Assembly (NCBI GenBank): GCA_023434825.1
Contig: JAEYSH010000187.1
Location: forward strand, 1 to 11,188
Reading direction: 5' to 3'
DNA: 11,188 bases
DNA from: Methanobacteriota archaeon
GTDB taxonomy: Archaea; Methanobacteriota; Methanobacteria; Methanobacteriales; Methanobacteriaceae
Positions 1-7,513 of the stretch are shown here, piece by piece. Every line of letters starts with the position of its first letter. The first letter of the stretch is position 1. Both the position numbers and the translations under genes were made by a program. The notes beneath the pieces are model-generated. The model was not told the DNA's origin, made no database searches, and saw only the letters and a program-made list of their open reading frames with translations.

Positions 1-907
1 CATTTAATTTATCTATTTCCACGTTAGAAGTATCTATATCATATTTTTCTTTAAGAATACATTGTGCAATAAGTTCTACAGTTCTATAAAGCCTAGCAAC
101 AGCGTCATCATATCTTCGTTCAATTCCCCTTCTTTTTGCATTATTTAAAAGATCAGCGATCAGTTGGGAACTTTTATTATGTTGATTTGGATTTGCTAGT
201 GGTCCTAAAACCAGCATGTTCTGTGAAATAGTGTTTTCTACTTCATTTAATTGCCGAATTTCTGGTGATGTGAGAATTTCCTTAGCTTTCTGGTGATTGA
301 ATAAATCCCATGCACGATAGGCTTTATTTAATTTCATATAAGCTTCATTATCACTTCTTAAAACAATTTTTTGAAGTATTTCATTAGCAGCCCTAAATCT
401 AAAATCATTGAAAAAATGTTTAAATTCATCAAAAAGCATTTCATCATAAACCTGATAAAGATTTTGTGTTTTAACCTGTTCTGTATACTTTTTTACCATC
501 CCATTCTGTTCTCTATTACCATAAACTACAGTTAAATTTCTATGATAAATAAGAGAGCAGATCGCAGCACTTGTAGTCATAGTTTTTGTTCCAGATGTGT
601 AATCAATGACTATTTCATGGTTTTTATACTCTAATACCTTTTCTTTTATTCTCGCGAAACATTCTCTAAATTCATCTACATCATTTATCTGGATGAATTC
701 ATCTTTAGGGAAATTTTCCCTTCCGGATTCATTATATTGATTTTTAATTGATTCTACCGTTTTTTTACTTAATTCAGAACCAAAAAATACAATTTCATCA
801 GGCCTAGTGTGATTAATTGAAACTAATAAACCATGGGCCAAGCTATGGATTTTGTCCTCAGAACTTCCTACACCAGTTCCAACCGTCATAAATAAAACTC
901 TACTCAT
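1..907 (-). CDS. CARF-domain CRISPR accessory protein, Cas02710/Csm6-like (partial, runs off left edge)
   Basis: This is the last gene of the csm operon, and only its first 302 codons are in the window. I translated it by hand from the ATG at 907. The N-terminus (MTVGTGVG, residues 7-14) and DYTSGTKTM (residues 102-110) are the two conserved segments of a CARF Rossmann domain, the sensor of cyclic oligoadenylate made by Cas10. Residues 254-290, with an AVARLYRTVEL core, match the start of the helical HEPN-like region of the Cas02710 (TIGR02710) family. HEPN effectors of this kind are RNases switched on by the messenger. The catalytic Arg-x4-6-His would lie beyond the edge, so activity cannot be judged. 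The start has a strong GGTGAT site (918-913) and overlaps the csm5 stop by 8 bp, pointing to translational coupling. The family call is good; calling it Csm6 proper is less certain. Confidence 0.85.
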   Translation of the reverse strand, partial: MSRVLFMTVGTGVGSSEDKIHSLAHGLLVSINHTRPDEIVFFGSELSKKTVESIKNQYNESGRENFPKDEFIQINDVDEFRECFARIKEKVLEYKNHEIVIDYTSGTKTMTTSAAICSLIYHRNLTVVYGNREQNGMVKKYTEQVKTQNLYQVYDEMLFDEFKHFFNDFRFRAANEILQKIVLRSDNEAYMKLNKAYRAWDLFNHQKAKEILTSPEIRQLNEVENTISQNMLVLGPLANPNQHNKSSQLIADLLNNAKRRGIERRYDDAVARLYRTVELIAQCILKEKYDIDTSNVEIDKLN

Positions 908-1991
908 TGAAAATCACCTTTGTCCAACCTAATGGCATCTTTCGTCCTGTTAATCTTCTAGTCTTTGGGAATTCGAATGGATAAGCTCTACGGAATGTTT
1001 TTCTAACCATATCATATGTTTCCCGATCTTCTTCTTTTAGTCTTAAACCAATTGTAACGGCTAAAAATCCAGATCCATGGCCTATTCTTATTAATGGACT
1101 GTCAGGTTCATTTTTTTTCTCAAGTTTTAAATAAAAATCTTCCAGGAATCCTATGTCATATTTTTGTGCAAAGTTTATCTCATGATCAATATAATCCCTA
1201 CTGAATTTAAATAAGAAATCTTTAATATTGTCCATTTTAATGTAATCTATCTTATCATCTACATTAAGTTCCCTGTGAATTTGAGAGTTATAACTGGAGT
1301 TAATTTCAAATTCAAGTTTTCTACCTATACCAATTGTTTCTGCATACGTAGTTACAGTTTTACCATTACGAGAATACCATTCATTTCTATTTTGTCCTAT
1401 TTTAAGTGAAACCAATGCATAAATACTAGGGAAAGATGCTAATTCAGTGTCAGTTACTTGTAAAAACTTAAAAATACTGGAATATGATTCATTCATTCTA
1501 GGATTAGAAAAAAATTGATTCTGAAAAGTTTGCCCATCTCTCCATTTAACAAAATTATTATTACCCCGAATTTGAATTAAATCCTTAATTTCATTTATAT
1601 CACTATAAGAAAGAATATTATATAAAATAGCCGTTCTTATAGCTCCTTTTATTGATGAACCTGGAATATAAGGTTTTTCAACAGTTTTTATATGTTCCCT
1701 TATTACTTGAGGATTTTTACATCTAACTGTTGATACATATTTTTTAATTTCCGATGGTTTTTTGCCAATTACATTTTCAAGGTAATCTCCTAATTGAAAT
1801 GAAGGATCTGTAAGATGCTGAATAAATTCATCTCTTTGTTCATCTGAAAGGCTTTTAAAGACCTCATTAATGTCTGTTTTAACTAGAATTGGATTTCCTT
1901 TTATACTTTTACCCAAATAATATTCTGAAGGACCATATTCCTTATCATTCCCAATATGTACTGGAGTTATGGTTTGGATAGTGCATTTCAT
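900..1991 (-). CDS. csm5: Type III-A effector subunit Csm5 (RAMP)
   Basis: Csm5 caps the 3' end of the crRNA in the Csm complex and helps recruit crRNA-trimming nucleases (family knowledge). The protein begins with the TPVHIG motif (residues 9-14), has the RAMP segment PYIPGSSIKGAIR (107-119), a glycine loop IRIGHGSGF (301-309), and ends in the TRRLTGRKMPLGW segment (344-356) typical of Csm5. The ATG at 1991 (363 aa) is preferred over a GTG at 2003. A GGTG site (2001-1998) lies 6 nt before the ATG and itself covers the GTG. The family also normally starts just ahead of the TPVHIG strand. The gene starts 11 bp after the csm4 stop, and its own stop overlaps the next gene by 8 bp. Confidence 0.93.
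   Translation of the reverse strand: MKCTIQTITPVHIGNDKEYGPSEYYLGKSIKGNPILVKTDINEVFKSLSDEQRDEFIQHLTDPSFQLGDYLENVIGKKPSEIKKYVSTVRCKNPQVIREHIKTVEKPYIPGSSIKGAIRTAILYNILSYSDINEIKDLIQIRGNNNFVKWRDGQTFQNQFFSNPRMNESYSSIFKFLQVTDTELASFPSIYALVSLKIGQNRNEWYSRNGKTVTTYAETIGIGRKLEFEINSSYNSQIHRELNVDDKIDYIKMDNIKDFLFKFSRDYIDHEINFAQKYDIGFLEDFYLKLEKKNEPDSPLIRIGHGSGFLAVTIGLRLKEEDRETYDMVRKTFRRAYPFEFPKTRRLTGRKMPLGWTKVIFNE
913..918 (-). promoter_or_regulatory. Ribosome binding site of the CARF gene inside csm5
   Basis: GGTGAT on the minus strand lies inside the 3' end of csm5, 5 nt before ATG 907. It is a near-full match to the archaeal anti-Shine-Dalgarno complement. It supports the overlapping start of the CARF gene and its membership of the csm operon. 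Confidence 0.7.
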
Positions 1992-1995
1992 TTTT

Positions 1996-2001
1996 CCCAC
2001 C
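1996..2001 (-). promoter_or_regulatory. csm5 ribosome binding site that decides the start
   Basis: The minus-strand GGTGGG immediately follows the csm4 TAG stop and precedes ATG 1991 by about 4-6 nt. It overlaps the alternative GTG start at 2003, which is why the shorter 363-aa reading of csm5 is chosen. Confidence 0.65.
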
Positions 2002-2002
2002 A

Positions 2003-2917
2003 CTATTTCATATTATAAGTATAAGCTAATCCATATTCCAAAGCTTTATAACCAGATTCAACTATTTTCCCATAAAATTTTTGATTTAAATTTTTAAATG
2101 TTGAACCTTCATTAAAAAACCGTATTTGCTTTCTTATTTCTCCATTTGAACTTCTACCACGTTTAGAGCCTATTTCAAACCATGAATTTTCAGATAAATT
2201 TTTTAATTCTTCATTTTGAGGAATGTATCTAGATAAGACAACAAATCGATCTCCTCCAATTTCTTCAATGTCTATATCTTCTATTTCAAACTTAAAATGG
2301 CCGTTTCCTGTGGATATATCTCTTCCAAAACCTCGATCACTTAGAAAACATATTGCAGCTTCAATATATTCCTGATATTCCCGATTATTTATTTTAATTA
2401 AGAAAAAAAGACCCATATTATGATAATTATCTCCTGGAGCATAGAATATACTTTCAGAAGCATTGGTTAGTCTATTTATACTGTTTTTTGGAACTAATAT
2501 TTGCCCTCGATTAAATTGAACTTCTGGTTTCTCCATAAAGAGCATGTTCTCATGTAAATAATAATCATCTAAATTATCAATAATTTTCTTCTCATTTAAA
2601 TCCCCCGAAGTCCATTTTAAAAATATATACTCTTCAATAAAATCCACTTTTTTAAAGATCTTAACTTTCTCTGGATTAGCCCTAACTGGCTCTTCTATGA
2701 TTTTAGGAAATAATCTAATCCTTTCTGTCCCTTGAATATAAGGAAACGCTGAAGATACTAAAAATGGAGGATCTAAATTTATATTTTTAAAATCGCTCAC
2801 TATAGACTCTAACGTCTCTTCAGGATATAATTGACTTATAGAGTAGATTATAGAACCAAAGATAGTATCCGAATGCAAGGGGGGGAATGCTGAATGTGGT
2901 TTCAAATATACCATCAT
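2003..2917 (-). CDS. csm4: Type III-A effector subunit Csm4 (RAMP, 5' handle binding)
   Basis: Csm4 is the RAMP protein that holds the 5' repeat-derived handle of the crRNA and contacts Cas10 at the base of the Csm complex (family knowledge). The N-terminus carries the LHSDTIFGSI segment (residues 14-23) that resembles the start of Csm4/Csx10 proteins. The glycine-rich loop GFGRDISTGNGHF (196-208) marks the second RAMP fold. Length, 304 aa, is normal. A GTG at 2926 would extend the protein by three residues, but that codon lies in a GTGA Shine-Dalgarno site (2926-2923). ATG 2917 or the adjacent ATG 2914 is therefore the more likely start, and with ATG 2917 the gene begins 1 bp after the csm3 stop. 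Sequence conservation in Csm4 is low, so its position between csm3 and csm5 supports the call. Confidence 0.9.
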   Translation of the reverse strand: MMVYLKPHSAFPPLHSDTIFGSIIYSISQLYPEETLESIVSDFKNINLDPPFLVSSAFPYIQGTERIRLFPKIIEEPVRANPEKVKIFKKVDFIEEYIFLKWTSGDLNEKKIIDNLDDYYLHENMLFMEKPEVQFNRGQILVPKNSINRLTNASESIFYAPGDNYHNMGLFFLIKINNREYQEYIEAAICFLSDRGFGRDISTGNGHFKFEIEDIDIEEIGGDRFVVLSRYIPQNEELKNLSENSWFEIGSKRGRSSNGEIRKQIRFFNEGSTFKNLNQKFYGKIVESGYKALEYGLAYTYNMK

Positions 2918-2918
2918 T

Positions 2919-3653
2919 TTACTCACTCAGGCTTTCCATTATTTCCTTTAATTCAGATGTTTCTTTCAATGTTTCTTCGTCAGATATGCCTTTATAATAC
3001 CATTTAGAACGTTTGATCAGAGATATATTTTCAAACTTTATTTTACCATATCCTCGAGTACCACTTCCACCTAAATAACTATCTTGAAGAAGAAGCATTG
3101 ATTCAAATACTCCATTGATATTTTTAGGATCGTCATCTTCATAAACACTGAACACAATTTCAAAATTAAAACGGGAATCTTTTGGGACTCTTTCTTGGTT
3201 TCTTGGTTTTGCTTCAGAAGTTATTCTGTTGAGAGTATTTTCATATTTAACTTCCGCTCCACTAACCACTTCATCATTTAATCCCCATTTTTCAACTGTT
3301 TCTTCTGTTGGGAATGAATCACGTATGATAATCCGTGTAGGTCCTTTTAATTGGCCATTACTAATATCATCAGCAGATGTACCAAATATTTGACATGGTA
3401 AACATTTACCACATTTACAGGGCTGACCTCTAGATTCAATAATTTTTTCGCTTGCCTGAGCGCTGTTTAATTCCATTAATGACCTCATTTTTCCCTTAAT
3501 AGATGAACCCGGAATATATGGTAAATTTGATATTGAATCTCTTATAACTATGCTGTCAATACCACCAATTTCTATTGATTCTTTAGCCCCACCAATATGC
3601 ATACCAGTTTTACACACAATTTCTCCAGAAATAACGTAATTTTCTTTAAACAT
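2919..3653 (-). CDS. csm3: Type III-A backbone subunit and target RNase Csm3
   Basis: Csm3 forms the repeated backbone along the crRNA and cuts target RNA at 6-nt steps. The catalytic aspartate of known Csm3 proteins falls in the loop after the first strand. Here it is Asp33 in GGIDSIVIRD (residues 30-39), so slicing activity is predicted to be intact. Other marks are PYIPGSSIKGKMRS (46-59), the TSEAKPRNQERVP segment (145-157) and the glycine loop GGSGTRGYGK (195-204). Four close cysteines (79, 81, 84, 87) ahead of the conserved IFG could bind zinc; a Cys-rich insertion here is common in archaeal homologues. The start at ATG 3653 has GGTGA at 3662-3658, directly after the csm2 stop. At 244 aa the protein is slightly longer than the bacterial ones. 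Confidence 0.96.
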   Translation of the reverse strand: MFKENYVISGEIVCKTGMHIGGAKESIEIGGIDSIVIRDSISNLPYIPGSSIKGKMRSLMELNSAQASEKIIESRGQPCKCGKCLPCQIFGTSADDISNGQLKGPTRIIIRDSFPTEETVEKWGLNDEVVSGAEVKYENTLNRITSEAKPRNQERVPKDSRFNFEIVFSVYEDDDPKNINGVFESMLLLQDSYLGGSGTRGYGKIKFENISLIKRSKWYYKGISDEETLKETSELKEIMESLSE

Positions 3654-3664
3654 GTCCTCACCCT

Positions 3665-4099
3665 TTAAGAATTATAAAATTTATGATACGCCACTACTGC
3701 TTCTAAAAAATTAACCATGGCCTTGAAATTCTCTACCTTATCTTCTTCAGTTCCCATATCCACTTTACGCATACAAGCCATCATAAAATCATAAAAAGTT
3801 CTGGGTATAAGCCTTCTACCTACAGAATTTGCTAATTTTGGCTTTAAAAGGTAAAATTCGGTCTCCATACTATTCCAGTCGCTTTCCTTTTCAATATCCC
3901 TGATAGCGCCAAAAAATTTCCGGAGTTGGGTGGTATTAAGCCTACTACTATTTTTTGCAACTATATCCGCATATCCACCCTCATCAGCATAATCCTTAGC
4001 GCTTAAATTTCTTAGCATGTCTATTTGACTAATTTTTTCTATAACTCCATCTATTTCATCAGTATTATCCTGATATCTCCTTCTACGTCCATTTGCCAT
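3665..4099 (-). CDS. csm2: Type III-A small subunit Csm2
   Basis: Csm2 is the small helical subunit that forms the inner filament of the Csm complex, lying along the crRNA-target duplex (family knowledge). The 144-aa protein is all-helical in character. It carries the family segments TTQLRKFF (residues 56-63), LLKPKLANSVGR (84-95) and a C-terminal FLEAVVAYHKFY (131-142). The basic N-terminus (GRRRR, 4-8) could touch nucleic acid. The start at ATG 4099 has AGGTGA at 4109-4104, and the last three bases of that site are the stop codon of cas10. Translation of the two proteins is therefore probably coupled, which would suit the need for several Csm2 copies per complex. Place between cas10 and csm3 is the standard III-A order. 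Confidence 0.95.
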   Translation of the reverse strand: MANGRRRRYQDNTDEIDGVIEKISQIDMLRNLSAKDYADEGGYADIVAKNSSRLNTTQLRKFFGAIRDIEKESDWNSMETEFYLLKPKLANSVGRRLIPRTFYDFMMACMRKVDMGTEEDKVENFKAMVNFLEAVVAYHKFYNS

Positions 4100-4101
4100 A
4101 A

Positions 4102-4109
4102 TATCACCT
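4102..4109 (-). promoter_or_regulatory. csm2 ribosome binding site containing the cas10 stop codon
   Basis: Read on the minus strand this is AAGGTGAT. The TGA within it is the stop codon of cas10 (4106-4104), and the site ends just before the csm2 ATG at 4099. A ribosome finishing cas10 is thus placed on the csm2 start, which suggests coupled translation of the two subunits. Confidence 0.7.
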
Positions 4110-6584
4110 TGTTCTTAAACTTACCCATGAAGCAGGAATCTTAATCCATGGCATGAATTTTAATCCATCTCTATTAATTTCTTCTTTAATTTGAGGATTC
4201 TTAACAGTCCTTAATTTATACTTAAACAATGGTACATACCTCTTTTTTTGTAAACGAACCTTATTGTTTATTTTCCACTCTTTCTCATCCGTGGCAGCTT
4301 TTAAAGAACCGAAAGTATCCTGCCACATTGATAGCATAGAATAAACTAAACTTTTTGATATTTTTCTACTTTCAGAAAGATTTTCAAGTTTGTATGCGAA
4401 ATTAATAATATCTCCAAATCCTTTGAATGGTTCCTGTGTTTCCCATAGCACAGTTTCATCAAACAGTGTAATCATGTCTTTTCCACAATCTTTAGACATT
4501 GATAAAGAATTATCCGCAAATCTAATACCTCTTTCTGCAGGGAACTTAGGTCCTGCAATAAAAATACCTGCAGAAATACTAATATCTATATTATTACAAG
4601 TCCATTCCTTAAATTCTCTCCTCAGTTCATCTGCAAACTGTATTATATGGTCATAAGGCCCTAGAACAAGAAGATCATCACCGCCAGAATATGTAGTGTA
4701 AATTGTTGGAATTGCTGTTTTTTCACACTCAGAACACACTTTTCCATCCAATTCACTATAAACTTCAATGATGGGCTTTTCATCTCCAAAATCTAATGAT
4801 ATCTTATTGAAAGTTATATCATCATGACAATAGGGACAAATATCTTCTAAAACTCTATATCTCTTTGCTATCTCATTAATATATCCTGAAAAGAAAAGAT
4901 CCATAAAAGAGCTTAGAGTGGAAATTCTGGAAATAGATGGGTTCTTCAACCCTCTAGAAAACACTTTACCCAAATTATCAACATCCATTTTAAGAATTCC
5001 CATTTTATTTGTTCCTTTACTAATTTCCGCTAGATGGCTAAAATATAATGTTCCATTTAAAGGATGTTGAGGAACCGTATTTCCCATAAAAGTGAAGCCA
5101 TAGGATATATTATTAAATGAATCTAACGAACTGATTAGATGCAAATAATTAGAATCATTAAGCCTTAAAACTTCTATCATTTCGTTTTCATTGGCTAAAT
5201 CCCGTATTTTCTTAATTAAATGTTTTCCTTTGCTTTCAAATAAGTATCCAATACCTAATTCTTGAAAATCAGTTTTAGATTTTGGCGAAACTATACGTAT
5301 AATATAATCAGTATTTGCTATTTTCCTACCTAATGTTTCATTTTCCTGACAGTCCATACAAAATATTTCACCACTTTTATTTCCTGAGCCACAAACAGGA
5401 CAAGTATCATATGGAACTTCATCTTCCTCATCAAATAGATATTCAAAGAATTCATTAAACTTGGAACGTTTATTTTTAAGATTCTCAAATGAAAGATCAT
5501 CCATTACAGTTCCAAAATCTTCTAAATCTCCCCCAGAACATATATAACTTGAAACAGCCAAATATAAGTCGGCATTAAATTTCTTTAAGAATAACAAATT
5601 TACTTCATGAGTTATCCTTTCAAGAACCTCTTTTGATCGTTTAGTATTAGGTAAAATTAGTATAAAATGTCCACCACCACAGAAAAGAACATTTGCTGGA
5701 GATAATTCCAAATCATTAATTATTCTGTTAACAATAGCATCATTAATTAAATTTAAATATAGTGAGCGCCCTCTAAGTCTTTTACTCATACCTTTTTGTG
5801 CTTCTTGTGGAGAAGAAATTTTATAGATAAATCTCTGAATCCCTGAAATGTCTCCGTTTACAACTAGATATGCATCTTCTTTATCATTATATTTAAGATT
5901 ATTTTCTTTCGAATAATAGTATAAGCAAGTTGCTAGTGCTGTAGTAGTTTTTAAATGGTCAAATAAGGAAATATCAGGATGATCGACATAAGCAGCAGAA
6001 GGCATTAAAGATGTATATTTGCGTAGTAAATAATATAAAGTATTAATATTATCTTTATTTGTTATATTTCCAATTTCATTTTCAAATAGATTCCATAGCT
6101 TTTTGTAATCGGGTTGAAGGTTCCATCCTGCCATTACCTCGTTTTTTGTTTGTTGAGGCTTTATATCTTGGAAATTATTAATATTTAATTCTTTTAAGGG
6201 CAGATAATGTTCTGAAGGCTGATTTTCTTCCTTAATTTTTACTTTAGAAAAAACAGATATTAATGGTTCTTTTTTAACCTGACCTTTTTCACCTGATTTT
6301 GATCGTTCCTTTGAAGAGTGATGATCTGCCTTTTGGAGCATTTTTGCTAATTCTATAAATTCAGATTTCTTTGGATGATGATGGTGTATGACCATATCTT
6401 CAATTGTCGCATCAAAATCAAATTTTGACAAAAATGTAGCTGACCACTTACTGTGTGCTCCGTTTTTCCCATAATCTCCCTCTGAAAGTTTTTTATATTT
6501 TTCATGAGGAATATTTCCAGCTCTTTGGGAAAATTTTCCGATATCATGCAGCATTGCCGCAAATTGTAGCTCCTTTAAACTCAT
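4104..6584 (-). CDS. cas10: Type III-A signature protein Cas10/Csm1 (HD nuclease and cyclic oligoadenylate synthase)
   Basis: Large subunit of the Csm complex: when target RNA binds, Cas10 cuts ssDNA with its HD domain and makes cyclic oligoadenylates with its Palm domain. The 826-aa protein has an intact HD domain (His13-Asp14, HHHH at 67-70, a conserved Asp87), a first Palm domain opening with GDISGIQ (244-250), and a zinc ribbon (CPVC 395-398, CMDC 409-412). The second Palm domain has MDVDNLG (533-539) and the catalytic GGDD (634-637). Both activities are therefore predicted to be present. A second pair of CxxC motifs (583-586 and 617-620) sits inside the second Palm just before GGDD and is probably another zinc site. 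ATG 6584 has a GGTG site 6 nt upstream (6594-6591). It is the first gene of the operon. Confidence 0.97.
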   Translation of the reverse strand: MSLKELQFAAMLHDIGKFSQRAGNIPHEKYKKLSEGDYGKNGAHSKWSATFLSKFDFDATIEDMVIHHHHPKKSEFIELAKMLQKADHHSSKERSKSGEKGQVKKEPLISVFSKVKIKEENQPSEHYLPLKELNINNFQDIKPQQTKNEVMAGWNLQPDYKKLWNLFENEIGNITNKDNINTLYYLLRKYTSLMPSAAYVDHPDISLFDHLKTTTALATCLYYYSKENNLKYNDKEDAYLVVNGDISGIQRFIYKISSPQEAQKGMSKRLRGRSLYLNLINDAIVNRIINDLELSPANVLFCGGGHFILILPNTKRSKEVLERITHEVNLLFLKKFNADLYLAVSSYICSGGDLEDFGTVMDDLSFENLKNKRSKFNEFFEYLFDEEDEVPYDTCPVCGSGNKSGEIFCMDCQENETLGRKIANTDYIIRIVSPKSKTDFQELGIGYLFESKGKHLIKKIRDLANENEMIEVLRLNDSNYLHLISSLDSFNNISYGFTFMGNTVPQHPLNGTLYFSHLAEISKGTNKMGILKMDVDNLGKVFSRGLKNPSISRISTLSSFMDLFFSGYINEIAKRYRVLEDICPYCHDDITFNKISLDFGDEKPIIEVYSELDGKVCSECEKTAIPTIYTTYSGGDDLLVLGPYDHIIQFADELRREFKEWTCNNIDISISAGIFIAGPKFPAERGIRFADNSLSMSKDCGKDMITLFDETVLWETQEPFKGFGDIINFAYKLENLSESRKISKSLVYSMLSMWQDTFGSLKAATDEKEWKINNKVRLQKKRYVPLFKYKLRTVKNPQIKEEINRDGLKFMPWIKIPASWVSLRTR

Positions 6585-6618
6585 TTATTACACCGTAATT
6601 CTTTTTTTAATTATTAGA

Positions 6619-6630
6619 GTTAATATTAAC
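6619..6630. promoter_or_regulatory. 12-bp perfect palindrome upstream of cas10
   Basis: GTTAATATTAAC is a perfect palindrome 35 bp upstream of the cas10 start. It lies in the leader or core promoter of the csm operon. Such a symmetric site could bind a dimeric regulator, but the region is almost all A and T, so chance is possible. No regulator gene is visible nearby. Confidence 0.35.
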
Positions 6631-6692
6631 CATTTTGAAGTAATAATAGATTATAGGAATTTATTCTCTTAATAAACAGAGTTTGAAATGAT

Positions 6693-6704
6693 TATTATAA
6701 ATAA
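6693..6704 (-). promoter_or_regulatory. Putative TATA box of the csm operon
   Basis: On the minus strand this reads ATTATTTATAAT, close to the archaeal box A, with A-rich sequence just upstream. It would place transcription start near 6670 and give a 5' leader of about 85 nt before cas10 that contains the palindrome at 6619-6630. In so AT-rich a stretch other boxes cannot be excluded. Confidence 0.35.
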
Positions 6705-6821
6705 TTTACTATTTCAATTTAATAAAATAGATAAAAAAAATGATTGAATAAGAATATTGCCATAATGTCATTTAGTTACTTTAGACAAAGAAATAGAATG
6801 ATTATTGTATAACATATAAAA

Positions 6822-6831
6822 AGTATATAAT
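6822..6831 (+). promoter_or_regulatory. Putative TATA box for the small gene at 6906
   Basis: AGTATATAAT, preceded by an A-run, is a good archaeal box A. Start of transcription would be near 6853, leaving a leader of about 50 nt that carries the ribosome site TGAGG (6895-6899). Another AT-rich box near 6869-6879 would give a shorter leader. Confidence 0.35.
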
Positions 6832-6905
6832 TTAATTCTAAAATAATTAATAAAAAAAATTATAATTCATATTAAATACATTAATTCTGTTAAATGAGGC
6901 ATATA

Positions 6906-7193
6906 ATGGTAAAAATAGATTATTCCGAGGGATATGACGAATATTATTTAGAATATCTCGATTATTTAGAATTTGAGATGAATATTGCAGATGCTGTGGA
7001 AAATAGTTCACCTGAAGAATTAGAAGAAAATATTTGTAAATTAGGTTTCATAAAAGTAACAGAATTAAAAGGTTCACTTTGGTTCCGCTCGGATAATGAT
7101 GTTTATATTCTTTTTTTAGCTGATGGTATGGGATGGTACTTATATTGTAAAACAGCTGGATTTTTTTCGGGTAGAACTACAGATTCTCCTTAA
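6906..7193 (+). CDS. Small acidic protein of unknown function, paralogue A of a convergent pair
   Basis: I do not recognise this 95-aa protein. It is acidic (about 19 Asp/Glu against 7 Lys/Arg). It has a probably helical N-terminal half rich in Tyr and Glu, and a C-terminal half that alternates hydrophobic residues as beta strands would (ILFLADGMGWYLY, residues 70-82). No signal peptide or membrane segment is seen. An ATG at 6894 is possible, but a TGAGG site (6895-6899) covers it and points to ATG 6906, giving an N-terminus MVK like that of its neighbour. The core of about 70 residues aligns without gaps to the convergent gene at 7211-7513, 28 of 70 identical, with the best block around LGFIKV. 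It lies 321 bp from cas10 and is transcribed away from it; a role linked to the CRISPR system is conjecture. Confidence 0.75.
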   Translation: MVKIDYSEGYDEYYLEYLDYLEFEMNIADAVENSSPEELEENICKLGFIKVTELKGSLWFRSDNDVYILFLADGMGWYLYCKTAGFFSGRTTDSP

Positions 7194-7218
7194 TAATAGC
7201 AGTTCTTTTTTTAAACCC
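7169..7218. terminator. Possible shared terminator between the convergent small genes
   Basis: An inverted repeat AGAACT (7173-7178) and AGTTCT (7201-7206) encloses both stop regions. GGGT (7169-7172) and ACCC (7215-7218) could extend it after a bulge. An eight-T run (7205-7212) follows for the plus strand. The long loop makes the hairpin weak; the T-run alone could end transcription in archaea. Confidence 0.35.
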
Positions 7219-7513
7219 CATATTCATTACTATATAAACCCCATTCCACATTTTCTCCAATAATGAGAACAAATTTAGTATCCTTAGAAAGATACCAATT
7301 ATCGTCTTTTACTTTAAATACTTTTATAAATCCTAACTTAGATATATTATCCTCTAATTCTTCCAATTTACTACTTTCAATAGTCTTCTCAACTTTTAAT
7401 TCAAATTCTTTATCTTTAATATACTCAAGATGTTCTTTCTTTAATACACCATCATTTTCAATAAAAAATTCAATTAATTCCCCAATTTCATCATTAATTT
7501 CTTCCTTTACCAT
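7211..7513 (-). CDS. Small acidic protein of unknown function, paralogue B of a convergent pair
   Basis: This 100-aa protein is not recognised. It shares the architecture of the gene at 6906: an acidic helical N-terminal part, the conserved block ELEDNISKLGFIKV (residues 51-64), and a C-terminal strand-like part with conserved Trp and Leu-Tyr (VEWGLYS, 89-95). It differs in a longer N-terminus. Identity to its paralogue is about 40 % over 70 residues, and the DNA has clearly diverged, so the duplication is old. The two genes face each other with 17 bp between stops. No Shine-Dalgarno site precedes ATG 7513; the upstream sequence is pure A/T, so a leaderless or weakly initiated message is possible. 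Function could be as a modifier, inhibitor or immunity protein, but nothing in the sequence decides this. Confidence 0.72.
   Translation of the reverse strand: MVKEEINDEIGELIEFFIENDGVLKKEHLEYIKDKEFELKVEKTIESSKLEELEDNISKLGFIKVFKVKDDNWYLSKDTKFVLIIGENVEWGLYSNEYGV

Larger units (their letters stand above)
6585..6905. other. AT-rich intergenic region with divergent promoters
   Basis: About 320 bp without a convincing gene lie between cas10 (leftward) and the small gene at 6906 (rightward). Open frames here are very short. I see no CRISPR repeat, tRNA or other structured RNA. It holds the likely promoters for both directions and one perfect palindrome. A short motif, ATGATTATT, occurs at about 6688 and again near 6799, which is weak evidence of repetition in such biased sequence. 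Confidence 0.7.

Noticed and set aside
4390..4656. 88-aa open frame on the plus strand inside cas10
   Set aside because: It lies fully antisense to the conserved second Palm region of Cas10, with no ribosome site or promoter of its own.
6353..6562. 69-aa open frame on the minus strand, shifted relative to cas10
   Set aside because: It overlaps the HD domain of Cas10 in another frame; the translation shows no domain character.
6585..6905. Search for a CRISPR array, leader or small RNA next to cas10
   Set aside because: No repeat unit of 25-40 bp recurs and no stable GC-containing hairpin is present; the stretch is plain AT-rich promoter DNA.
7173..7206. Thought that the convergent paralogues might be arms of a recent inverted duplication or mobile element
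   Set aside because: The DNA of the two genes is far diverged and no terminal repeats or target duplications are visible, so this is an old duplication of genes, not a mobile element.
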